Origin: Salinibacterium sp.
GTDB taxonomy: Bacteria > Actinomycetota > Actinomycetes > Actinomycetales > Microbacteriaceae
Length of the DNA: 7,941 nt
Direction: 5' to 3'
NCBI GenBank assembly: GCA_025352485.1
Contig: JANXTJ010000097.1
Span: forward strand, 1 to 7,941
Positions 1-5,555 of this stretch are shown in pieces. Position 1 is the stretch's first letter. The number at the start of each line of letters is the position of its first letter. Under the pieces are notes generated by a model. That model ran no database searches. It was not told the origin of the DNA and was given only the letters and a program-made list of their open reading frames with translations. Position numbers and translations under genes: made by a program.

Positions 1-1
1 C

Positions 2-421
2 GTCGCCGTCGTGCTCGCCCCGTTTATCGTCATCGTTGCCGCCAAGCTGCGCCGCCGTCGGCTGCGCCGCAGCGCCCCGCAGCTGATCGACCGAATCAGC
101 GGGGGCTGGCAGGAGTTCGCGGACTCCGTTGTCGACCACGGGCTCAGCCCTGCGGCATCCGCCACCCGCAGCGAAGTGGCAGCGATTGCCGGCGGTCAGC
201 AGTCGCTGGTATTGGCCGCTGTGGCCGACCGGGCGGTGTTCGCCCCGGGGAATCCCGATGTCATCGACGCCCAGAGCGTATGGCGCGCCGTTGACGAGCT
301 CGAGGCGCTACTCGATGAAGGGCTGACCCGCTGGCAGCGAATTAGAGTGCGCATCTCGCTGCGTTCACTCGGTGGCTATAGTGTCAGGACGCTGTTTCGC
401 GACAGGAGGAACGCTCCGTGA
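2..421 (+). CDS. C-terminal part of a membrane protein, probably transglutaminase-like/DUF4129 type (5' end outside the window)
   Basis: The reading frame is open from the first full codon at position 2, so the gene starts upstream and only about the last 139 residues are visible. A hydrophobic stretch (VVLAPFIVIVAAKL) is followed at once by an Arg-rich stop-transfer segment, then a soluble, probably cytoplasmic, tail of about 115 residues. The tail has the pattern I associate with the C-terminal region of actinobacterial transglutaminase-like membrane proteins: a W-x-E-F/L helix, 'SPAASATRSEVA', then 'DRAVFAP' and a terminal helical segment rich in Arg and Leu. The catalytic Cys-His-Asp region would lie upstream and cannot be checked. 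Its TGA stop overlaps the GTG start of the zinc-ribbon/FHA gene (GTGA at 418-421), which suggests translational coupling in one operon. The family assignment is by remembered pattern and is moderate. The safe description is a membrane-anchored protein with a C-terminal cytoplasmic helical domain. Confidence 0.62.
   Translation, partial: VAVVLAPFIVIVAAKLRRRRLRRSAPQLIDRISGGWQEFADSVVDHGLSPAASATRSEVAAIAGGQQSLVLAAVADRAVFAPGNPDVIDAQSVWRAVDELEALLDEGLTRWQRIRVRISLRSLGGYSVRTLFRDRRNAP
404..409 (+). promoter_or_regulatory. Strong Shine-Dalgarno site for the zinc-ribbon/FHA gene
   Basis: AGGAGG lies 8 bases before the GTG at 418, inside the end of the upstream gene. It fixes the GTG as the start, and the first residues (MICSYCG) begin the zinc ribbon directly. 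Confidence 0.85.
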
Positions 422-1326
422 TTTGCTCATACTGCGGCACCGATCTTCCTGCGGGGGCGATGTTCTGTGGCGAATGTGGGCGTCCCGTGGCGGCCCGAAA
501 GGCGCGAATGCAGCCGGGAGTGAGTCTGGCAGCAACTTCGTCGCGTGCGCTCATCGAGCGGCTCGTCGCGCCGCCCGCGGAACCTCCCCTCGTGCCGTCG
601 ACTGCGCCGCCCCTCGTGCCGTCGGCCGTGGCGTCGGTGGAGCCTCCGATCGTCGAGGAGATCGTGGTCGCCCGGGGAGACGTCGTGGCCTGCGCGCAGT
701 GTGGGGCCGCCCTCGCCGAGTCCGACATCTTTTGCGGAGAGTGCGGCTTCGTACGCGATGCCGTAGTCGTTGCGCCGGTTCGCCCTCATGACACCGCGGC
801 CTACGACCCAGCCCTCATGAGTCAGCCACTGGCGGCCGAGCTCGCCGCCGAACCGGTTCCCGACCCCGACCCCGAGTCCGACCCCGACCCCGTCGCCCAT
901 CTCGACCCCATCCCCGAACCCGCCGCGTCGCCATTGAGATCGGACTACGACGACGAACTCGACAGCGGGGCCACGCGCATCGTCGAACGGGGCGGCAGTG
1001 GGCAGCGATTCGTGCTGCAGTTCAGCACGGGGGAATCGGTGAGCGTGAACGGCACCGGGCTCATCGGCCGCAACCCCATCGCCGAGCCCGGGGAGTACTT
1101 TGATTCGCTTGTGTCGATCGTTGACCCGGGCAAATCGGTATCGAAGACCCACCTGGAATTTGGGCAGGATGCCGGAGCGTTTTGGGTGAACGATCGCTTT
1201 TCCGCGAACGGCACGGTGCTGCGCGAGCCGGAGCGCCCGGCCCGCCGGGGTGACGCAGGTAAGCGCTATCGCGTCGTGCGCGGCACGCGGGTCGACATCG
1301 GAGAGCAGTTTTTCATCGTCAGCTGA
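418..1326 (+). CDS. Double zinc-ribbon, FHA-domain protein (phosphothreonine-binding adaptor)
   Basis: 302 residues. The N-terminus is a zinc ribbon with C3-x2-C6 and C17-x2-C20. A second ribbon with the same spacing follows a Pro/Val/Ala-rich linker (C92-x2-C95, C106-x2-C109; both have CGECG at the second knuckle). Residues about 120-180 are low-complexity, acidic and Pro-rich (DPDPESDPDP). The last ~110 residues form an FHA domain: GRN at 217-219, S-x-x-H around S242/H245 (SVSKTH), and the NGT turn at N264 (DRFSANGT). These are the conserved FHA phosphopeptide-binding positions. FHA domains bind phosphothreonine peptides, so this protein probably links Ser/Thr-kinase signalling to the neighbouring ATPase, as FHA-containing components do in type VII secretion loci. 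That role is inferred from context. No signal peptide or membrane segment is visible, so it should be cytoplasmic. The upstream gene overlaps by 4 bases and the FtsK-like gene follows. Confidence 0.9.
   Translation: MICSYCGTDLPAGAMFCGECGRPVAARKARMQPGVSLAATSSRALIERLVAPPAEPPLVPSTAPPLVPSAVASVEPPIVEEIVVARGDVVACAQCGAALAESDIFCGECGFVRDAVVVAPVRPHDTAAYDPALMSQPLAAELAAEPVPDPDPESDPDPVAHLDPIPEPAASPLRSDYDDELDSGATRIVERGGSGQRFVLQFSTGESVSVNGTGLIGRNPIAEPGEYFDSLVSIVDPGKSVSKTHLEFGQDAGAFWVNDRFSANGTVLREPERPARRGDAGKRYRVVRGTRVDIGEQFFIVS
862..891 (+). repeat. Five-unit hexamer tandem repeat in the FHA protein linker
   Basis: Four copies of GACCCC flank one variant unit (GAGTCC), making five in-frame 6-base units that encode DPDPESDPDP, residues 149-158. 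A six-base period keeps the frame when units are gained or lost, so linker length could vary between strains. Confidence 0.8.
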
Positions 1327-1441
1327 CCCGGTGCCCTGGCGCGGTGCTCTGACCGCTCGCTCACCGCCGTGGCCCACGCCACAACCCCACCGATTCGCCG
1401 CGGTGCGCCGACACCACCCCGCCGGCGAGTTGAATCGCCCC

Positions 1442-4252
1442 GTGCTACCGACCGTAACAACGCGCATCGCCGCGCCGCGCGCGCCGGAACCCCGGCCGCC
1501 GTTCCGCTTTCCTGTGGTGGCGACCATTGCCCCGATGGTGGCCGCTGTACTGATGTGGCTCGTGACGGGATCGCCGTTCGCCCTGATGTTCGCGGCTCTG
1601 GGGCCGGTCACGGCCATTGCCAGCCTCGTCGATTCGCGGATCGGGTCGCGTCGCGCCCGTCGGCGAGAGTTCGCCCGCTTCGAGCGTGATTGTCGTGACG
1701 CCCGCGACGAGGTCCAGCGCAACCATGGCCAGGAGCGGCTAGCCGCCCACGAGCGCACCCCCAGTGCGCGCGCGATTATCGCGCGCGCCGGGGCTGATCC
1801 GTATCGCTGGCGGGCATCGTGTGGTGTGGCGGTCTTGGCCAGCGTGGGTACAGGGCCGGTGCCCAGTTCCGTCGAATTCGACCGTGGTGCGCGCCAACCC
1901 GCCGACCCGCCCGCGGTGCTGGCGGCCCTCGACGAGTTGGTGGCCAGCGCGGCGGTGCTCGAGTTCGCCCCCGTCTGTGTCGATGCCCGGCTGGGCATCG
2001 GGGTGTGCGGTTCAGCCCCTTTCGCCGCGGCCGTCGCGCGCGCCGTCACCCTGCAACTCGCCTGGGCGCTCTCCCCGGCAGAGCACTGGCTGGTGGGGGC
2101 AGAGGCGCAGTGGATGTCGCTGCTCCCGCACGGCGCGACCCCGGCCCCGGTGGGCTCAAGCCGCCCGCGCCCCGGTATCTTCGCGCAGTTCGGGGAGCTC
2201 GGGCAGCGCGGATCGACCGTGATGGTGGCGGTGGCCGCCACCGAGGCAGAGCTCCCGGGTTCCTGCGGAATCGTGCTGCGGGTGGGCGGCGAGGCCGGTT
2301 CGGCAATCGTGCAGCACCCTGACCGCACACTGCGGCGAATGGTGCGCGTCGAGGCGGTGTCACTTGACGAGGCGGTGGGTTGGGCGCGGCTTGCCGCGGC
2401 AGAGGCCGAGCGCGAGGGTGTCGTCGGCCCAGAGTCGATGGTCCCCGAAAGCACAATGCTGGGCCCGTTGCTGGGCGAGCACGACTCTGCGCTGGCCTGC
2501 ACCATCGCCGTCGATGCGTCTGGGCCTGTCGTTGTCGATCTGGTCGCGCACGGCCCGCACGCCGTTATCGGGGGCACGACCGGCAGCGGCAAGAGCGAGT
2601 TGCTCGTGTCGTGGATTGTCGCGATGGCATTTGCGCATTCGCCCGATGTCGTCAATTTTTTGCTCGTCGACTTCAAGGGCGGCTCTGCCTTTGCCCCGCT
2701 GACCGTGCTGCCCCACACCGCTGGCATCATCACCGACCTCGACGAGCAGCAGGCTGCCAGGGCGCTGGCCAGCCTGCGCGCGGAACTGCGTTTTCGCGAG
2801 CGTTGGTTGGCGGCGGCCGGCGCTCGAAGCATCGACGAAGCAGTTGGCCTGGCGAGGCTCGTCATCGTCGTCGACGAATTTGCTGCAATGCTCGTGGATC
2901 ATCCCGACCTGCACGCGCTGTTCGCGGACATTTCCGCGCGCGGTCGTTCGCTGGGGGTGCATCTCGTGCTCTGCACGCAGCGGCCCGCCGGGGCTGTCCG
3001 CGATTCAGTGCTGGCCAATGCCGACCTGCGGGTGTCGCTTCGGGTCAATAACCGCGCTGACAGTTCGGCCGTGGTGGGCACGGATGATGCGGCCTCGATT
3101 CCGGCCTCGGCGCGCGGCCGCGGCATCCTGTCTCTGGGTGCCGGCCCGGCCCAACTGGTCCAGTTCGCCATGGCCCGGCCTGCCGATATCGCTGGCGCCG
3201 CAGCGCGCTGGGCGGGGGCAGACCCGATCCGCCGGCCGTGGCGCGAGCCGCTGCCGACGACGGTGCCGCTGGCTACCCTCGCCCCGCCAGACAGTGGCTC
3301 GGCGTTCGGGCTGGTCGACATTCCCGACGAGCAACGCATTGCCGTGATCGGCTGGCAGCCACAACGCGACGGGCACCTCCTCGTGCTCGGGGCACCCGGT
3401 AGTGGCAAGTCGACAGTGTTGGAGACGCTCGCCGTCGCGGAGGCAGTCACCTGGTTGCCGACCGCGGTCGATGCCGCGTGGGACGTGCTGGCCGATCTCG
3501 AAGGCCTCGCTCAGCGGCTCGTGCTGATCGATGATCTCGACTCGTTGCTGTCCCGTGTTCCCGGCGACCACCTGATGGTCTTCATCGAGCGCTTGGTTGC
3601 CCTCTTGCGCGATGGGCCCGCTCGCGGCATCAGAGTTGCCCTCGCCGCGCAACGCCTCACGTCTCCGGCCCAGAGCGTGGCGGGTTTGGCGTCGGCTCGG
3701 CTCATGCTCGCGCACGCCTCACGCCAAGATTTCGTGCTCGCCGGTGCCGACGGGGCGCACTATGTCGCTGGCATGCTGCCGGGCGGGGGAAGCTGGCAGG
3801 GTCGACGCGTGCAGGTGGCCAGTGGCGCTCCGGCCAGGCCGGCCGATCAATCGGCACGGGTGCAGGCCGACGGGCATCGCGCCCTCGCCATTGTCAGCAC
3901 TCGGCCCCAGCTGCTCGCCGCTCGGCTCGGCCCTGTCATCGAACTGAGCTCAGCGGGCCCGGATGTCACAGCTCTCGCGACCGCGCCTGGCCGGCCGATC
4001 GTGCTCGGCGACGTGGACGAATGGCAGTCACGCTGGGGGGCCTTGGCGGCCTTTCGCCCCGTCGCGGACATCCTGTTCGACGGCTGCAGCGTCGCCGAAT
4101 ACCGGCAGCTCACGCGATCGCGCGAGCTGCCGCCACCGATCCTCGAACCCGATGTTGCCTGGCGGCTCGAACCGGATGGAACAGCCGTGCGCGTTCGACT
4201 TCCGATCACGTGCGGCTCGCCCAGCGCCAGCGCCAGCGCAGCGCGTGGCTAG
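1442..4252 (+). CDS. Membrane-anchored FtsK/SpoIIIE-family ATPase, EccC-like, with two P-loop domains
   Basis: 936 residues from the chosen GTG start. After a short Pro/Arg-rich tail there are two membrane segments (about residues 25-42 and 45-63), then an Arg-rich cytoplasmic stretch. The first ATPase domain (about 365-570) is canonical FtsK/SpoIIIE: Walker A GGTTGSGKS (Lys384), LVDFKGG (about 408-414), Walker B VIVVDEF (Asp478, followed by Glu), then LCTQRP and an Arg-containing RVSLRVNNR segment. A second P-loop domain has Walker A GAPGSGKST (Lys656), but its Walker B reads LIDDLDSLL (about 695-703), with Asp where the catalytic Glu is expected. This layout matches EccC/YukBA-type motors of type VII secretion, though mycobacterial EccC has three ATPase domains and is longer. 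The start is uncertain: the frame is open back to a GTG at 1250 inside the FHA gene, and GTG 1331 and TTG 1430 are alternatives. None has a good Shine-Dalgarno site. GTG 1442 was chosen because it gives a short N-terminal tail before the membrane anchor. Substrate unknown; a DNA-pumping role is less likely in this gene context. Confidence 0.88.
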   Translation: MLPTVTTRIAAPRAPEPRPPFRFPVVATIAPMVAAVLMWLVTGSPFALMFAALGPVTAIASLVDSRIGSRRARRREFARFERDCRDARDEVQRNHGQERLAAHERTPSARAIIARAGADPYRWRASCGVAVLASVGTGPVPSSVEFDRGARQPADPPAVLAALDELVASAAVLEFAPVCVDARLGIGVCGSAPFAAAVARAVTLQLAWALSPAEHWLVGAEAQWMSLLPHGATPAPVGSSRPRPGIFAQFGELGQRGSTVMVAVAATEAELPGSCGIVLRVGGEAGSAIVQHPDRTLRRMVRVEAVSLDEAVGWARLAAAEAEREGVVGPESMVPESTMLGPLLGEHDSALACTIAVDASGPVVVDLVAHGPHAVIGGTTGSGKSELLVSWIVAMAFAHSPDVVNFLLVDFKGGSAFAPLTVLPHTAGIITDLDEQQAARALASLRAELRFRERWLAAAGARSIDEAVGLARLVIVVDEFAAMLVDHPDLHALFADISARGRSLGVHLVLCTQRPAGAVRDSVLANADLRVSLRVNNRADSSAVVGTDDAASIPASARGRGILSLGAGPAQLVQFAMARPADIAGAAARWAGADPIRRPWREPLPTTVPLATLAPPDSGSAFGLVDIPDEQRIAVIGWQPQRDGHLLVLGAPGSGKSTVLETLAVAEAVTWLPTAVDAAWDVLADLEGLAQRLVLIDDLDSLLSRVPGDHLMVFIERLVALLRDGPARGIRVALAAQRLTSPAQSVAGLASARLMLAHASRQDFVLAGADGAHYVAGMLPGGGSWQGRRVQVASGAPARPADQSARVQADGHRALAIVSTRPQLLAARLGPVIELSSAGPDVTALATAPGRPIVLGDVDEWQSRWGALAAFRPVADILFDGCSVAEYRQLTRSRELPPPILEPDVAWRLEPDGTAVRVRLPITCGSPSASASAARG
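1766..1788. repeat. Perfect 23-base inverted repeat inside the ATPase gene
   Basis: Arms 1766-1776 and 1778-1788 are exact reverse complements (11 bases each) around a single central T at 1777. The arms are mostly alternating G and C, and the segment encodes the ARAIIARA stretch of the ATPase. It could extrude as a cruciform or be a DNA-binding site, or it may be a by-product of GC-rich codons for a near-symmetric peptide. Confidence 0.7.
4221..4238 (+). repeat. CCAGCG x3 tandem repeat at the 3' end of the ATPase gene
   Basis: Three exact CCAGCG units followed by CAGCGC encode the SASASAA tail of the ATPase a few codons before its stop. It is probably a slippage product with no domain role. 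A related GCCAGCGCG occurs just beyond the stop (4253-4261), with its reverse complement at 4291-4299. Confidence 0.6.
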
Positions 4253-5364
4253 GCCAGCGCGTCCGCGAGGGCTAGGTGCGTCATCCCGTGCGCGCTGGCG
4301 ACCGGCTCGTTCACGACGGCGCCGCCGAAGGTGTTGAGCCCGAGGGCTAGGGCCGCGTCGGCCCGCAGCGCTGCCTTCCAACCGAGGTTGGTGATGGCGC
4401 GAACGTAGGGCATGGTCGCGTTAGTAAGTGCATAGGTCGAGGTGTTCGGCACAGCACCCGGCATATTCGCGACGCAGTAGAAGAGCGAGCCGTGCACCGT
4501 GAATGTGGGGTCGGCATGAGTGGTCGCCCTGGTGTCGGCGAAGCATCCGCCCTGGTCGACGGCGATGTCCACGAGTACGCTGCCCGGTTTCATGCGGGAG
4601 ACGAGGTCGTTGCTGACGAGCTTGGGGGCCTTCGCGCCGGGCACCAGCACAGAGCCGATGACCATGTCGGCGGTGAGAACGGCACGTTCGATCTCGAAGC
4701 TGTTGGAGGCGATCGTCTTAACGCGACCCGCGTAGAGCGCGTCGAGTTCGCGAAGCCGTTGAAGGTTCGTGTCGAGTACGGTCACGTCGGCACCGAGCCC
4801 GACCGCAACCGAAACGGCGCTCGTGCCGGCAACGCCGCCGCCGAGCACGACAATCTTCGCGGGATGCGTTCCGGGAACGCCGGGAACGAGTAGGCCCGGC
4901 CCGCCATTCGGTTTGAGCATGGCATTCGCGCCGACGATGGGGGCCAGCCGGCCGGCCACCTCGCTCATCGGGGCCAGCAAGGGAAGCGCGCGCGACGGCA
5001 ACTGCACGGTCTCATAGGCGATGGCCGTGACGGAGGCGGCGAGCAGCGCTGCGGTCAGTTCGGGCTCCGCAGCGAGGTGCAGATAGGTGAAGAGCAGCAG
5101 GTCATCCCTGAAGTAGCCGTACTCGCTGGCGACGGGTTCTTTGACCTTCAGCAGAAGTTCGGCGGCGCTCCACGTGCTCGCGGCATCGGGGGCGATCGAG
5201 GCGCCCGCGGCAACGTAGGCATCGTCCCCAATCGAGGAGCCGAGACCCGCTCCGGTTTCGATGAGCACCTCGTGTCCGTGCGTGACAAGATCGTGCACCC
5301 CAGCGGGGGTGATCGCGACGCGGAACTCGTTGTTCTTGATTTCTCTGGGGACGGCTACCTTCAT
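4249..5364 (-). CDS. ald: Alanine dehydrogenase (NAD-dependent)
   Basis: 371 residues, the usual length for Ald. It catalyses reversible oxidative deamination of L-alanine to pyruvate and ammonia with NAD+, in the cytoplasm. Residue numbers match the Mycobacterium tuberculosis enzyme as I recall it: Arg15 (NNEFRVAITP), Lys75 (LLLKVKEP), His96 (TYLHLAAEP), Glu118 and Asp270 (DIAVDQGG). The Rossmann motif is G175-x-G177-x2-G180 (LGGGVAG), with Asp198 closing the second strand to hold the NAD ribose. The start at 5364 (MKVAVPREIKNNE) is chosen because it is the family N-terminus; an in-frame start at 5403 would add 13 residues unlike the family. The Shine-Dalgarno site is weak. Its stop shares the palindromic CTAG with the convergent ATPase gene, and upstream it diverges from the aminotransferase operon, so shared control by the Lrp/AsnC protein is plausible but unproven. 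Confidence 0.97.
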   Translation of the reverse strand: MKVAVPREIKNNEFRVAITPAGVHDLVTHGHEVLIETGAGLGSSIGDDAYVAAGASIAPDAASTWSAAELLLKVKEPVASEYGYFRDDLLLFTYLHLAAEPELTAALLAASVTAIAYETVQLPSRALPLLAPMSEVAGRLAPIVGANAMLKPNGGPGLLVPGVPGTHPAKIVVLGGGVAGTSAVSVAVGLGADVTVLDTNLQRLRELDALYAGRVKTIASNSFEIERAVLTADMVIGSVLVPGAKAPKLVSNDLVSRMKPGSVLVDIAVDQGGCFADTRATTHADPTFTVHGSLFYCVANMPGAVPNTSTYALTNATMPYVRAITNLGWKAALRADAALALGLNTFGGAVVNEPVASAHGMTHLALADALA

Positions 5365-5405
5365 AGCAATCAGCGTAGCGTCGCCAGACCATGGATTCCG
5401 CACAA

Positions 5406-5436
5406 ATTATGGGCGTCTAACAACGGATTTCGTAAA
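5406..5436 (-). promoter_or_regulatory. Possible ald promoter
   Basis: On the minus strand, a CATAAT -10 candidate (5406-5411, 5 of 6 matches to TATAAT) lies 19 bases from a TTTACG -35 candidate (5431-5436, 4 of 6 matches to TTGACA). The spacing is longer than ideal. It would give a leader of roughly 40 bases to the ATG ending at 5364. The stretch 5401-5460 is clearly AT-richer than its surroundings (24 of 60 bases are G or C). Confidence 0.35.
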
Positions 5437-5446
5437 TATCTTGCGA
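5430..5446. promoter_or_regulatory. Imperfect dyad, candidate operator in the ald/aminotransferase divergent region
   Basis: TCGTAAATATCTTGCGA has 6-base arms pairing at 5 of 6 positions around an AT-rich centre. The size and AT-rich middle are of the kind bound by Lrp/AsnC regulators, one of which is encoded in the adjacent operon. It overlaps the proposed ald -35 element. Assignment to that regulator is inference. Confidence 0.35.
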
Positions 5447-5462
5447 CAAAGTGCACCTTTTG
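5447..5462. promoter_or_regulatory. Second short dyad next to the first
   Basis: CAAAGTGCACCTTTTG has CAAA/TTTG arms around the palindromic core GTGCAC. It directly abuts the dyad at 5430-5446, and tandem sites are common for Lrp-type regulators. Short arms make chance possible. Confidence 0.25.
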
Positions 5463-5542
5463 CCCATCGAGACTGTCGGGGCGCCGCCTCGATGTGTCAG
5501 GATCAGGAGACGCGAGATTCCCGTCACGACGCGGTTCAGGAT

Positions 5543-5549
5543 GGGAAGG
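5543..5549 (+). promoter_or_regulatory. Shine-Dalgarno site that sets the aminotransferase start
   Basis: GGGAAGG lies 6 bases before the ATG at 5556. The same frame is open up to a GTG at 5451, but that upstream stretch (Arg-rich, unlike an aminotransferase N-terminus) has no comparable site. This supports 5556 and leaves 5365-5555 as the divergent control region. Confidence 0.75.
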
Positions 5550-5555
5550 CTCGCG

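Noticed and set aside
2656..2662. T-TTT-TTG heptamer in frame in the ATPase gene, resembling a -1 slippery site
   Set aside because: The zero frame continues through conserved FtsK motifs, while the -1 frame gives an Arg-rich sequence without a domain. I saw no obvious stimulatory structure. Chance is the simpler explanation.
427..2865. Very long antisense open frame (812 codons) opposite the FHA and ATPase genes
   Set aside because: Its translation is low-complexity, rich in Ser, Arg, Ala and Thr, with no recognisable domain, and the opposite strand has clear conserved domains throughout. Long antisense frames are expected in GC-rich genes with few stop codons.
4253..4299. Inverted repeat GCCAGCGCG / CGCGCTGGC as a terminator for the ATPase gene
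   Set aside because: The 9-base arms are about 29 bases apart, there is no T-run after it, and it lies inside the ald coding region. The arms are also part of a locally common GC-rich word.
4249..5403. Longer ald starting at 5403
   Set aside because: The extra 13 residues are not part of the family N-terminus, and MKVAVPRE at 5364 restores the catalytic residue numbering (Arg15, Lys75, His96).
5451..5555. N-terminal extension of the aminotransferase from GTG 5451
   Set aside because: There is no ribosome site at 5451, the extension is Arg-rich and unlike the family, and a good GGGAAGG precedes ATG 5556.
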